Source of the DNA: Kofleriaceae bacterium | GTDB lineage: Bacteria > Myxococcota_A > Polyangia > Haliangiales > Haliangiaceae | Direction: 5' to 3' | DNA: 64,000 nucleotides | Assembly: GCA_024762925.1 (NCBI GenBank) | Contig: JANTGM010000015.1 | Location: 1 to 64,000, forward strand | In this document: positions 44,246 through 53,767 of the stretch, piece by piece | Layout of the letters: every line of letters starts with the position of its first letter | How positions within the stretch are numbered: the first letter of the stretch is position 1 | The notes under the pieces: model-generated | Database searches by the model: none | Told to the model about the DNA's origin: nothing | Seen by the model: only the letters and a program-made list of their open reading frames with translations | Program-made: the position numbers and the translations under genes

Positions 44246-46750
44246 ATGACATCAGAACAACGAACAATCCTGTCCGTACTCCGGCAGGCAAAGGATGAAG
44301 GCTCGAAAGTTGGCGGCATCCTCGACGAACTCGGCATGAGCCGCAAAGAGCAGGGCCGCATGCGCCGCTTGCTCGAATCGATGGTAGAGGAAGGCCTCGT
44401 GGAAAAAGTGGGGCGTGGCACGTACGGAGTTCCGGCCAAAGCGCGGAAAAAACAGCGCCGCTCCACACCCAATTCCACACCTCGAACGTCACCTCGCACC
44501 CAGGACAAGACCCCAAATGCCCCAACAGGCGGGCCCCATTGCGAGGGGCGCATTCGCGTTCACCCGGCTGGCTACGGCTTTGTGGTGCGGGAAGATGGCC
44601 AGGAAGACGTCTTCGTGCCTGCCAAGTATCGAGGCTCAGCGCTCGACGGCGATCGCGTTTCTCTCTACACCTGGGAGGGCTTTAAGGGCACCGAAGGGCG
44701 CGTCGAGGAGGTGCTCGACCGGGGACGCGCAAAGCTTACTGGGCTACTAGAAAAGAGCGGTTCGAGCATTTTTCTTACGCCCGATGATCCTCGCATCGCG
44801 ACGGATTTTGGTCGTGTAACGGTGGAAGGTGGGCCAGGGGATGCGCATTTTGGAGAATGTGTGGTGCTCGAAATCACCCAGTATCCCGATCGAGTTCGGC
44901 CGCACCTGGCCGGGAGAGTGGTCAAGGTTCTGGGAGCGCCAGACGATCCGCGAACCGAGATTCAAAAGATCATCATCTGCGCCGACATCCCCTACGAATT
45001 GCCCGATGAAGTTCTGGCGTTGGCCGATGGCATTCGTCAGGAGCTTCAGCCGGAGGATGTTGTCGACCGAATTGATCTGCGCGACAGAGATTTTCTTACC
45101 ATCGATCCCGAAACGGCTCGGGACTTTGACGATGCAATCTGCATTGAAGATGGACCCCGAGGAGGCCCTCGAGTTTGGGTCGCGGTCGCAGACGTTTCAC
45201 ACTACGTGCAGCCCGGGGATGCGATGGATACAGAAGCGCAGATTCGCGGAGTATCGGTGTATTTGCCGGACCAAGTCATTCCCATGCTACCGATGAAAAT
45301 CTCGGCAGGCATCTGTTCACTCAATCCGCACGTAGACCGCTGTGCGATGGTCGCTTGCCTCGATTACGATGCCAAGCTCGTATTGCGAGAGACGAGTTTC
45401 TCGGCTGCAGTCATTCAGAGTTCGGATCGACTCGACTATCCTGGAGTTGCGGCCGCACTCAGTGGCGACTTCCGAGGGCCAAGGCTCAAGTATCGCAAGT
45501 GGGAGAGCAATCTTCGACGGATGCATGATCTCGCCCAAACCTTGCGCCGCCGTCGCCGCAAGCGGGGCACTCTCGAGCTTGAGATTCCTGAAGCGAAGGT
45601 GATTCTCGACGCTGACAATCCGCTCTTGGTTCGAGACGTGGTTCGCTCTAAGGGCACAGAAGGCGTCAAGGAGGCCTATCAGCTGGTCGAGGAGTTCATG
45701 ATTGCGGCAAATGAAGCGGTCGGTGGCTTCTTCACGAAGCGAGGGCTCGACACGGTTTGGCGAATTCACGCTCAGCCAAAAGAGCAACGCGTCGAGGAAC
45801 TCGCGGAGATACTGAGCGCCTTTGGCATCTATGTCGATGTAGAAGAGGCTCTTGAGCCTATCGGCATGAAGCGAGTGCTCGATCAGGTTAACAAGCTGCC
45901 CTCGGGGCCGGCGCTCTCCTTCCTTGTGTTGCGCTCGCTCACCCAGGCAATTTACGACACGGGCAACGTTGGCCACTTTGGTCTCGCCTCCAAAGAGTAC
46001 TTGCACTTCACCTCACCGATTCGCCGCTACCCTGATCTACTCGTGCACAGGCTCATGAAGATGCAGCTTCACAAAGAAGGCAAGGCATCTGGTGGCGGTG
46101 GCAAGTGGAAGCGACCTCTCAAGGACGAACTGCAAGAGCTTGCCGCTGCGTGTTCTTCTCACGAACGCCGAGCTGTTGAAGCGGAGCGAGAGGCGGTGGC
46201 GATGTATCGAGCCTACGTTATGCGTGAGCATGTGGGCGAAGAGTTCGAAGGACGGGTGACGGGCGTGACGCACTTTGGGGCATTCGTCGAAATCGATGCG
46301 CCATTTGTTGAGGGGCTCGTGAAACTCGATGCCCTTGGCGACGATCAGTTTGAGTTCGACCCAGTCTTGCTCAAGCTCTCCGGCAAACGCACGGGCTTCA
46401 CGGTGTCTCTTGGCGATACCGTCAATGTGGTCGTGCAGAATGTCTCGGTGGCGCTCAAGCGAATTGAGTTTGGCCTGTCGATGAGCGAAGAAGAGATGGA
46501 AATTGCCGCAAGCCGCGCAACCAAGTTGGGAGCACGAGGCCGACCAAGAAAGGCCCCTGGTGGCACGAGAAGCCATCGCAAGGGTAAGACAGAGCGCAAG
46601 TCTGGCGGCAAGTCTGGCGGCAGACCCAAGTCTGGAAGCGCAGTAAATCACCGAGGCGTTTCTAGGAAGAAATCGGGTGGAAAGGCGTCAAAGCCCAAAG
46701 GTGTCTCATCGGGCAAGCCGGGAAAAAAACCTCGGCGCAAGAAACGCTAG
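44246..46750 (+). CDS. rnr: Ribonuclease R
   Basis: 834 residues. The 3'-5' exoribonuclease degrades structured RNA. It has an N-terminal winged helix (about 1-65), cold-shock domains (about 95-230), the RNB catalytic domain (IDPETARDFDDAICIED with the Mg-binding Asp cluster; FTSPIRRYPDLLVHR), an S1 domain (EFEGRVTGVTHFGAFVEI) and a Lys/Gly/Ser-rich tail of about 75 residues. GAAAGAAG precedes the ATG. The basic tail is long but is known in RNase R. Confidence 0.95.
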   Translation: MTSEQRTILSVLRQAKDEGSKVGGILDELGMSRKEQGRMRRLLESMVEEGLVEKVGRGTYGVPAKARKKQRRSTPNSTPRTSPRTQDKTPNAPTGGPHCEGRIRVHPAGYGFVVREDGQEDVFVPAKYRGSALDGDRVSLYTWEGFKGTEGRVEEVLDRGRAKLTGLLEKSGSSIFLTPDDPRIATDFGRVTVEGGPGDAHFGECVVLEITQYPDRVRPHLAGRVVKVLGAPDDPRTEIQKIIICADIPYELPDEVLALADGIRQELQPEDVVDRIDLRDRDFLTIDPETARDFDDAICIEDGPRGGPRVWVAVADVSHYVQPGDAMDTEAQIRGVSVYLPDQVIPMLPMKISAGICSLNPHVDRCAMVACLDYDAKLVLRETSFSAAVIQSSDRLDYPGVAAALSGDFRGPRLKYRKWESNLRRMHDLAQTLRRRRRKRGTLELEIPEAKVILDADNPLLVRDVVRSKGTEGVKEAYQLVEEFMIAANEAVGGFFTKRGLDTVWRIHAQPKEQRVEELAEILSAFGIYVDVEEALEPIGMKRVLDQVNKLPSGPALSFLVLRSLTQAIYDTGNVGHFGLASKEYLHFTSPIRRYPDLLVHRLMKMQLHKEGKASGGGGKWKRPLKDELQELAAACSSHERRAVEAEREAVAMYRAYVMREHVGEEFEGRVTGVTHFGAFVEIDAPFVEGLVKLDALGDDQFEFDPVLLKLSGKRTGFTVSLGDTVNVVVQNVSVALKRIEFGLSMSEEEMEIAASRATKLGARGRPRKAPGGTRSHRKGKTERKSGGKSGGRPKSGSAVNHRGVSRKKSGGKASKPKGVSSGKPGKKPRRKKR

Positions 46751-46760
46751 GGAAGCAGGC

Positions 46761-47360
46761 ATGTCGTCGACAGAACTCATCAGCCGCCTGTGGGACTTTG
46801 TTCACGGACGAACCTCGATTCGGCAATTTGAGGAGCTCGTCTACGAAGAACACGAGTCGCTCTCATCGATCGTTGCGGACGAGAAGGTAACAAGGCTGAT
46901 GGAGCTAGACTTCGCCAAGGCCAACGTTGCACGCCTGCGTTTTGATGTGGGTAAGGCCATTGCGGCGATCGAGATGCCCTGCGCTTGCCTGCGATTTCCC
47001 TCCTCTACCACCACCGATCGAGGTGACATTGCGCTTCCGCCGCTCGTGGATTCTGCTTTTGCACTGGTCGAGCACTGCGTTGAGACGAGTCTGGCATTGA
47101 TCGCCAAGGACCCTTGGTACGCGCGTAGATGGCGTGTCTCAAGTGGAAACGGTGTAGCGAACTACTTGCAGGAGGGCTGCTTCTACTGTTGCCGCGTTTG
47201 TAGTCGAAGCTTCTTGATCGTTCTCGACGAGACCGACGTCGACTATCTGGTGCTTCAACTCTCTGCTAGGGAACTCGCTGAGTCAACGCCTCAACAACTT
47301 CGAGAGCGCTTCGCCGCCGACTTTGGGCGCTTGCCGATGCCTCCCGCCGATGCAAACTGA
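46761..47360 (+). CDS. Hypothetical protein with Cys cluster
   Basis: 199 residues from ATG 46761, with GGAAG just upstream, 10 bases after rnr. The opening (LISRLWDFVHGRTSIRQFEE) is reminiscent of some small polymorphic-toxin immunity proteins, but that is only a resemblance. Further on, CACLRF and CFYCCRVCSRSF give a Cys cluster that may bind metal. No family could be assigned. Confidence 0.6.
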   Translation: MSSTELISRLWDFVHGRTSIRQFEELVYEEHESLSSIVADEKVTRLMELDFAKANVARLRFDVGKAIAAIEMPCACLRFPSSTTTDRGDIALPPLVDSAFALVEHCVETSLALIAKDPWYARRWRVSSGNGVANYLQEGCFYCCRVCSRSFLIVLDETDVDYLVLQLSARELAESTPQQLRERFAADFGRLPMPPADAN

Positions 47361-47372
47361 ACTTCATCGAGC

Positions 47373-47909
47373 CTACCGTTGCTGCTGCCCTAGAAGAATG
47401 GCTCGAATTCCCTCGTGACCAAGTTCTCTGCAGGTTTTCACATTGCGCTCAGGAATCTTCTCAGGGGCTGGATGCGTGGCCAGTACCGCTTCCATTTGGT
47501 CTTCTCGTAAAATGTGGAGAATGGGGTAGGGGGCTCGGTTGGTGAGATTCGCTGCGTCTTCGGGGTCGCAGCCATCAAATACGTAGTCAGGGTGAAAGCT
47601 TGCGAGCTGATACGTTCCCTCGTAGTCCTCGTTTGCCAGACGCTCGCCCGCAGCCGCCAGCACATCTAAGTATTCTTCGTAGTTCTCAAGACCTTCTGGG
47701 TAGATGAGCAGTGTTGTGCTGACCTCGGCGTGACTGTCGAGGTAGTGAAGCTCCTCGAGGAGTTCTTCAAGAAGCGCCGCTACACTCTGTGGCTCGCAAA
47801 CCAGATAGCGGATCGTCTTCGCGACGAAAACGCTCTTGGCGAATGGGCAAATTCCCAAGCCAATCACAATGCGCTCAAGCCAGCGTTCGGTTTCGGCGAT
47901 GGGCTTCAT
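47373..47909 (-). CDS. DUF1415 family protein
   Basis: 178 residues from ATG 47909. The family pattern is clear: ETERWLERIVIGLGICPFA, LLIYPEGLENYEEYLD, YQLASFHPDYVFDG, NRAPYPILHILRE. The biochemical function of DUF1415 is not known. It is convergent with the preceding gene. Confidence 0.88.
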   Translation of the reverse strand: MKPIAETERWLERIVIGLGICPFAKSVFVAKTIRYLVCEPQSVAALLEELLEELHYLDSHAEVSTTLLIYPEGLENYEEYLDVLAAAGERLANEDYEGTYQLASFHPDYVFDGCDPEDAANLTNRAPYPILHILREDQMEAVLATHPAPEKIPERNVKTCRELGHEGIRAILLGQQQR

Positions 47910-48056
47910 TGGGGCAGTATGGCGCCTTGCTGAGCGAAGGAAAGGATTCTTGCGAGAATCCCTTTGAGTCCTACTGCGGCGAGAACTGCTTTTGAAGTGC
48001 CCATGGACCTCAAAGTCCATCGGATTGCGAGTCCTCGAACGGTCGAGCGCAGTTGG

Positions 48057-48347
48057 CTATTGGCGGAGCACGGCGGCGATGATGCCAAGAACAAGCACGG
48101 CAATGATCATCAGAGCGGTGTTCTTCGAGTGTGAACTTCGGCGCACAAGCGGCGCCTTGCTGACTTTTGCCAGCAGACGCGCGCAGCTGAGGCAAATCAC
48201 GCTCTTGCCTGCCGGGTCGGTCGTCATCGTGCAGCAATCGCCACAGACCATGCCGTGGCACGAGGCGCATGGCCCAACACTCGGGCGCACCTTGCACTCC
48301 TCACACATTCCCTCATCGGAATGCTCGTGTGTTCGAAGCTGCCCCAT
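48057..48347 (-). CDS. Small Cys-rich zinc-binding membrane protein
   Basis: 96 residues. Eight Cys and some His in CEECKVRP, CASCHGMVCGDCC and CLSCA form a B-box-like double zinc site. One C-terminal membrane segment (LMIIAVLVLGIIAAVL) tail-anchors it. It is followed on the minus strand by DUF1415, and thiI lies 51 bases upstream. No function is known. Confidence 0.65.
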   Translation of the reverse strand: MGQLRTHEHSDEGMCEECKVRPSVGPCASCHGMVCGDCCTMTTDPAGKSVICLSCARLLAKVSKAPLVRRSSHSKNTALMIIAVLVLGIIAAVLRQ

Positions 48348-48398
48348 GCAGTTGATAAAGCCACTAGCAGTGGCGGTTGTGCAAGGGAATTTCGCTCC

Positions 48399-49592
48399 TT
48401 ACGCCTTGATCACAATCTCTTCAGCATCGTTGGCAAGGCCTTGCGCCAGCGCGTCCACGTCGAGACCCTCTTCCGCTCTCACCAAATCAGCAATTCTAGC
48501 CTTGGTCGCGGGGTGTTTGGGAACAAAGAGTGAGCAGCAGTCGTCGTACGGCAAGATGGAGGTCTCATAGGTGCCGATTTCCTGCGCTTTGGCGATGATG
48601 TCGAGTTTGTCGTAGGTGATTAGCGGCCTTAGAATTGGCATCTCGGAGGCGTCTTGTATTACTCCGATGTTTTCCAGGGTCTGGGACGCAACCTGGCCAA
48701 GGTTCTCCCCCGTTACCAGTGCCTTCATGTGATGTGCTTGGGCGATCTTGTTCGCTGTGCGCATCATCATGCGGCGGTAGAGGAGAACTGCGAGGTCGCC
48801 GGGGCCGTGTTCGCGCAGTTGCTTCTGAACTTCGGTGAAGTGCACGACATGAACGCGTAGTTTGGTTTGGTATGCCGCTAAGTGTTTTGCTAATTCAAGG
48901 ACTTTCTCTTTGCTCTTGTCCCCGGTGTAGGGGAACGAGTGGAAGTAGATTGCAGAGAGCACACAGCCTCGTCGCATGGCAGCCCATCCCGCAACGGGAG
49001 AATCGATCCCCCCAGAGAGCAAGAGGCCAACGCGCCCCGCTGTTGCCACAGGTAGCCCGCCGGGCCCGGCAATGGTTTGGGTATAGACGAAGCTGCGCGT
49101 GTCACCGATTTCGATTTGCACCTCGTAGTCCGGTTTGCGCATTTCCACGGGAAGACCGAGCTCGGTGTGAATGCGGCCACCGACTTCCATCGATACCTCC
49201 ATAGAGCCCAAGGGAAACTGCTTGTCCCGGCGGTTTGTCTTCACTTTGAATGAAGAGCCTGCTGGCAGTTCCTTGGCTTGGCGCATCGCTTCGGTGGCAA
49301 TGCTCTCAATGTCCTTCTCGACGAGAATCGCTGGCGACATCGAGTGCAAGCCGAAGAGACGCTGCAAGCGGTCTAGTACGAGCTCTTTCTTGCCTTCGGG
49401 GTAGTGCACTAAAAAGCGCAGATACATCACTTCAAGCTCCGCACCGGTATCGGCGATTAGTCGGCGAGCGTTCTTGGAAAACTGCTTCACAAAGACCTTG
49501 CGATTGGCTCCCTTTAAGAAAATCTCTGCGACCCGCAGAACGATGGTGCCAACAAAGCGGCTCGAGTTAGGATTGGAAGCTTCGGACGGCAT
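48399..49592 (-). CDS. thiI: tRNA sulfurtransferase ThiI (no rhodanese domain)
   Basis: About 397 residues. It thiolates U8 of tRNA and may supply sulfur for thiamine. The N-terminal ferredoxin-like/THUMP region is followed by the PP-loop ATPase SGGIDSPVAGWAAMRRG, with TGENLGQVASQTLENI and ILPYDDCCSLF. The C-terminal rhodanese domain of E. coli ThiI is absent, as in Bacillus, where a dedicated cysteine desulfurase gives sulfur directly. The gene here starts inside the end of such a desulfurase gene (26-base overlap), supporting that route. ATG 49592 gives the conserved N-terminus. Confidence 0.92.
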   Translation of the reverse strand: MPSEASNPNSSRFVGTIVLRVAEIFLKGANRKVFVKQFSKNARRLIADTGAELEVMYLRFLVHYPEGKKELVLDRLQRLFGLHSMSPAILVEKDIESIATEAMRQAKELPAGSSFKVKTNRRDKQFPLGSMEVSMEVGGRIHTELGLPVEMRKPDYEVQIEIGDTRSFVYTQTIAGPGGLPVATAGRVGLLLSGGIDSPVAGWAAMRRGCVLSAIYFHSFPYTGDKSKEKVLELAKHLAAYQTKLRVHVVHFTEVQKQLREHGPGDLAVLLYRRMMMRTANKIAQAHHMKALVTGENLGQVASQTLENIGVIQDASEMPILRPLITYDKLDIIAKAQEIGTYETSILPYDDCCSLFVPKHPATKARIADLVRAEEGLDVDALAQGLANDAEEIVIKA

Positions 49593-50733
49593 CGGTAAGA
49601 ATCTCGCTTGCAAAGGTAATGTCTTCGTCCGTCGTGTCACGGCCAAAGGAAATACGCAGAGTGCCGTGGGTCTTTGGGACTCCAATGGCTGTGAGCACAG
49701 GGCTTGGTTTACGGCTCTTCTCGGCGCAGGCAGAGCCTGCGGAGACCAAGACGCCGCGGCTCTCAAGCACGTGCAAGAGCGGTTCAGCTGGGCAGGCATC
49801 GAAGGCCAAGCTCAGAACATGGGGGGCGCGAGGTGCATCAGCGGCATTCACAAGAAAGCGCAAGCCCGCCTCCTCGCAAGCGGCGACTAGTCTATCGGCA
49901 TAGCTCTTGTGTCGCTTCTTGCGGCTTGCGAGATCTTCTGATGCAAGCTCGGCGGCCGCGCCCATGCCGGCAATTCCTGGTACGTTGTCGGTACCCGAGC
50001 GCAGCCCATCTTGTTGGCCGCCACCGGCCCAGAAGGGCTGAATGCGAGCACCTTTCTTCAGCCACAGTGCACCAACACCTTTTGGCCCATGCAGCTTGTG
50101 GGCAGCAAAGGCGACCGAGTCAGCGCCAAGCTCAGCCACGTTGACTTCGATTTTCCCAAGCGCCTGAACCGCATCACAGTGCACATGGATGTCCGGAGAA
50201 ATCGCGCGTGCCACGGCAGCGAGCTCTGCAATTGGAGCAATGGTCGAAATTTCGTTGTTCACCAGCATCACAGCTAGGACACCGGTGTCGGTATCGACCG
50301 TCTTGCGAACGCCTTCAACCGTGGCAACGCCATGACCATCAACAGGTAGCTCAACACGTTGCCAACCAAGCTCACACAGCATTGCTGCAGACTGCTTGAC
50401 CGCCGGATGTTCAATGGCAGAGACAACCACCTTCGTTGCCTTCTTCTTAGTACGGCCGGCACCCAGCACACCCATGGCATCGGATTCGGTACCACCAGAC
50501 GTCCAAATAATGCGTCCAAAGCTGCCATCGGGATCGCCAATTGCTCTGGCCAGCTGTCCAGTTGCGACTTTGATTCGGCGCTCCGCTTCGATGCCTGCTT
50601 GATGCGCAGACGATGGATTGCCAAAGGTCTCAAGCATGCATTCGCTCACGACCTTCGCGACGTTGGCGTCAACTCTGGTCGTGGCAGCATTGTCTAGGTA
50701 GATTTGCCGGGGCTTTGCCATGCGATTCGGCAT
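49567..50733 (-). CDS. Cysteine desulfurase (NifS/IscS/NifZ type)
   Basis: 388 residues of the PLP-dependent class V family. IYLDNAATTRVD, HPAVKQS, AAHKLHGPKGVGALW (PLP Lys) and SAGSACAEKSRKPSP (active Cys) are present. Coupling to thiI suggests that it feeds sulfur for 4-thiouridine. Either start (ATG 50733 or ATG 50721) overlaps the start codon of the divergent hemW gene, so its promoter must lie within hemW. Confidence 0.92.
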   Translation of the reverse strand: MPNRMAKPRQIYLDNAATTRVDANVAKVVSECMLETFGNPSSAHQAGIEAERRIKVATGQLARAIGDPDGSFGRIIWTSGGTESDAMGVLGAGRTKKKATKVVVSAIEHPAVKQSAAMLCELGWQRVELPVDGHGVATVEGVRKTVDTDTGVLAVMLVNNEISTIAPIAELAAVARAISPDIHVHCDAVQALGKIEVNVAELGADSVAFAAHKLHGPKGVGALWLKKGARIQPFWAGGGQQDGLRSGTDNVPGIAGMGAAAELASEDLASRKKRHKSYADRLVAACEEAGLRFLVNAADAPRAPHVLSLAFDACPAEPLLHVLESRGVLVSAGSACAEKSRKPSPVLTAIGVPKTHGTLRISFGRDTTDEDITFASEILTDAVRSFQS

Positions 50734-51850
50734 CTATATACATTTTCCTTGGTGCCGCAACCGCTGTCCTTACTGTGATTTTGCGATTGCGGTGCCGGGC
50801 AAGGACCAGGAGCCTCCACACGAGGCCTACCTGGAGGCGATTTTGGCAGAGCTTGTCCACATGGCGCCGCGCTTCGATGGCAAAGAGCTTGTCTCGATCT
50901 ACTTCGGAGGCGGGACTCCATCGCTGTGGGAGCCCGACTGCGTGGCGAGCGTGTTGGAGGCCTGCTGTCGGCGGTTCGCGGCAAGACCTAGAGACTTGGA
51001 GATCAGCATCGAGTGCAACCCGGGCGACTGCAATGATAAGCGGTTTGCCGCTTGGCAATCTGCTCGCATCAATCGAGTCTTGGTAGGTGTCCAGGCAACG
51101 AACGAGAAGGACCTCGTTTCCCTGGGGCGAGACCACAGGATGGGCGATGGGCTGGCTGGCTTGGCTCGCACTCTGAACGCGGGGTTTCGCAGTGTTGGTG
51201 CCGATGTCATCCTCGGTGTGCCAGGCAGCGTGGATGCGATCGCGAGCCTTCTCGATGTGGCCGAACTTGAGCCGCCACACATTTCTGCCTATGAATTGAC
51301 GATTGAAGATCGCACCAGCTTTGGGCGTCGCGTGCGCGAAGGCACCTTGATGCCCGAGGATGAGGACACGCTCGCGGAGCTCTATGAGCGTTGCCACACC
51401 GAGTTGACCCAGCGCGGTTACGAGCACTACGAAGTTTCAAGTTTTGCAAAACCCGGCCATCGAGCGGTCCACAACGCATTGTATTGGCAGGGCGCAGACT
51501 ACCTTGGGCTAGGCAATGGGGCGGCCTCGCTGCTTTGCAACGATGATGGGTCGGCGCTTCGCTGGCAAAACCATCGTTCTGTGAAGGCCTATCTCACAGC
51601 CGATCCAACCGAACATGTGGACTCTCGAGATCCGATCGATGCTGACGATTTTGCCGCTGAGAAGCTCTGGCTTGCGATGCGAACCGTGGATGGGGCGCCC
51701 AAAGAGGCGTTTCATGGCCTAGAATCCGTTACAGATGCGCTTCTCGCCAATGGCCTATTGGCCGAGCGAGAAGGGCGTATTTCCCCAACAACCAAGGGCT
51801 TTCTCTATAATAATCAGCTCATTTCCCGACTTGGTCTGGCTTCGCGCTAA
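50720..51850 (+). CDS. hemW: Radical SAM protein HemW (haem chaperone family)
   Basis: 376 residues. [17 protein letters not shown] holds the CxxxCxxC for the 4Fe-4S cluster. [23 protein letters not shown] and [15 protein letters not shown] fit the HemN/HemW family. The short N-terminus and lack of the HemN extra Cys favour HemW, a haem chaperone, over coproporphyrinogen dehydrogenase. ATG 50720 is forced by the conserved first strand and overlaps the divergent desulfurase start. GGGG lies seven bases upstream. Confidence 0.9.
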   Translation: MRFGIYIHFPWCRNRCPYCDFAIAVPGKDQEPPHEAYLEAILAELVHMAPRFDGKELVSIYFGGGTPSLWEPDCVASVLEACCRRFAARPRDLEISIECNPGDCNDKRFAAWQSARINRVLVGVQATNEKDLVSLGRDHRMGDGLAGLARTLNAGFRSVGADVILGVPGSVDAIASLLDVAELEPPHISAYELTIEDRTSFGRRVREGTLMPEDEDTLAELYERCHTELTQRGYEHYEVSSFAKPGHRAVHNALYWQGADYLGLGNGAASLLCNDDGSALRWQNHRSVKAYLTADPTEHVDSRDPIDADDFAAEKLWLAMRTVDGAPKEAFHGLESVTDALLANGLLAEREGRISPTTKGFLYNNQLISRLGLASR

Positions 51851-51872
51851 GCTACCCTGGGTACCGCCACCG

Positions 51873-52916
51873 ATGGCCGACATCAATCACCGCTCTCGCA
51901 AGATCCTTCACGCAGTTGTCTCTGAATACTTGAGCACTGGCGACGCTGTTGGCTCGCGCAAGGTCACCCGAAGGCATGGCATTGATCTTTCACCCGCCAC
52001 AGTTCGCAACGTGATGGCCGACTTGGAAGAGGCGGGACTTCTAGAGCAACCCCATACCTCGGCTGGTCGAGTGCCAACTGGTACAGGACTTCGCTTCTTC
52101 ATCGACTCACTCCTCAAAGTCCGTGGGCTCTCATCGAAAGAGAAAGACAACATTCGCATGCACTCGGGGCTGGGGCAGGGCGAAGCGGATTTCGACAGCA
52201 TCATCCAGAACACCAGTCGTATGCTTTCCGAAATCACCAACTACGCTGGCATTGTCCTGGCGCCAAACCCAGCCCAAGACCAACTCCAGCACATCGAATT
52301 TATGCCCATGAGCGGTGGCAACCTGCTCGCGATTCTCGTCACCGAGTCTGGGCAAATCGTCAACAAGCTCATCAAGCTTGATCAGGAGCTTGATCGACTG
52401 ACACTCGAACGGGTGCACAACTACCTTGTCCAGTTGCTCGGCGGCCTCACCTTGGGGCAGGTGCGCAAGCGCGTGCTCGAGGAAATGGGGCACGAAAAGA
52501 ATCAGTATGACGCCATGGTCTCAGCGGCACTCAAGTTGGGGGCCGCAGCGGTCTCTGGGGTTGAGGAAGAGGGGGAGATCTTCGTTTCTGGGCAGGCAAA
52601 TCTCTTGGTGGAGGGGGAGGGTGGGAGCAATGTAGGTACGATGCGTGAGCTGCTCGCTGCTTTGGAGCAGAAGGAACTCATTCTGAAGCTGCTCGACGAC
52701 ACAATGAGCAATGAGCGGGTGAAGGTCTTTCTTGGGGCCGAAACAGCCCATGCCGCTCTTGGGGAGTCGTCAATCGTCGCCGTGCCATATGGCCCCGACG
52801 AGCAGCCTTTGGGGGCCATTGCGGTGATTGGGCCCACTCGAATGAATTACGGCAAAATCATGAGCGTTGTGGATTTCACCGCCGAGCTTGTGAGCCAACT
52901 TGCCCGGGGCCGCTAG
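51873..52916 (+). CDS. hrcA: Heat-inducible transcription repressor HrcA
   Basis: 347 residues. The winged helix ([57 protein letters not shown]) and C-terminal GAF-like region ([37 protein letters not shown]) are complete. It normally represses grpE/dnaK via CIRCE, but I see no CIRCE inverted repeat before hrcA or grpE. It starts 22 bases after hemW. Confidence 0.95.
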   Translation: MADINHRSRKILHAVVSEYLSTGDAVGSRKVTRRHGIDLSPATVRNVMADLEEAGLLEQPHTSAGRVPTGTGLRFFIDSLLKVRGLSSKEKDNIRMHSGLGQGEADFDSIIQNTSRMLSEITNYAGIVLAPNPAQDQLQHIEFMPMSGGNLLAILVTESGQIVNKLIKLDQELDRLTLERVHNYLVQLLGGLTLGQVRKRVLEEMGHEKNQYDAMVSAALKLGAAAVSGVEEEGEIFVSGQANLLVEGEGGSNVGTMRELLAALEQKELILKLLDDTMSNERVKVFLGAETAHAALGESSIVAVPYGPDEQPLGAIAVIGPTRMNYGKIMSVVDFTAELVSQLARGR

Positions 52917-52969
52917 TAGCCCCCAATTGTGTACTTTTGTGCGGTATTGAGTACGATGCTGCTCGCGAA

Positions 52970-53764
52970 ATGAGCACAACAGAGAACGAAGAAGTCACGA
53001 GTTCCGAGACTCCTGTGGATGCGAGTTCCACGTCCGAGAGTTCCGAAGTTTCTGAGGCTGAGGTGACTGTCGATGTGGAAGGCACTCGCCCTGTCGACGC
53101 TGCTCCCGATGTGGATGGAGACGACGAGAGTCTCGACATTGAAGTTGAGCCCGACGATGAAGATGAGCCCGACGAGCCCGAACTGGACCCGATCGCCGAA
53201 CTCGAAGCTAAGCTTGCAGACGCCGAGAAACGCAAGCAGGACAACTACGATAAGTTTGTTCGTGCCACAGCTGACCTTGAGAACGTGCGCAAGCGTTCGC
53301 GCAAAGAGGTCAAGGAGGGCCGGATTGACGAACGTGGAAAAGTTCTTAAAGACATGCTGCCGGTCGTCGACAATCTCGAGCGAGCCATGGAGCATGCGGC
53401 GCAGACTCAAACCGAGGAGACCAAGAGCATCGTTGAAGGCGTGCAAATGGTGCTTCGGCAGTTTCAACAGTCTCTCGAGCGCAACAACGTAAAGGCGGTT
53501 GAGGCTGTTGGACAGCCATTCGATCCAGCAGTTCACGAAGCTGTCTCTCAGGCACCAAGTGCAGAACACGCTCCAGGCACGGTAATCTCGGCACTGCAAA
53601 CCGGCTACATGGTGGAGGAACGCTTGCTGCGACCTGCACTGGTCGTGGTTTCCATGGCCATGCCCGAAGCACCTGACGAGACGGAGGATGCTACTGATGA
53701 AGGCGAGACTGCAGAGGCTGAGAGTTCTTCTGAAGGATCTGCGGAGTCCGAGGGCGAGGAGTAG
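52970..53764 (+). CDS. grpE: Nucleotide exchange factor GrpE with acidic extensions
   Basis: 264 residues from ATG 52970. The core (about 85-215: coiled coil, [33 protein letters not shown], beta domain [28 protein letters not shown]) is standard. Long Asp/Glu/Ser-rich tails at both ends make the protein larger than usual. It acts with DnaK, encoded 3 bases downstream. Confidence 0.95.
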   Translation: MSTTENEEVTSSETPVDASSTSESSEVSEAEVTVDVEGTRPVDAAPDVDGDDESLDIEVEPDDEDEPDEPELDPIAELEAKLADAEKRKQDNYDKFVRATADLENVRKRSRKEVKEGRIDERGKVLKDMLPVVDNLERAMEHAAQTQTEETKSIVEGVQMVLRQFQQSLERNNVKAVEAVGQPFDPAVHEAVSQAPSAEHAPGTVISALQTGYMVEERLLRPALVVVSMAMPEAPDETEDATDEGETAEAESSSEGSAESEGEE

Positions 53765-53767
53765 TTC

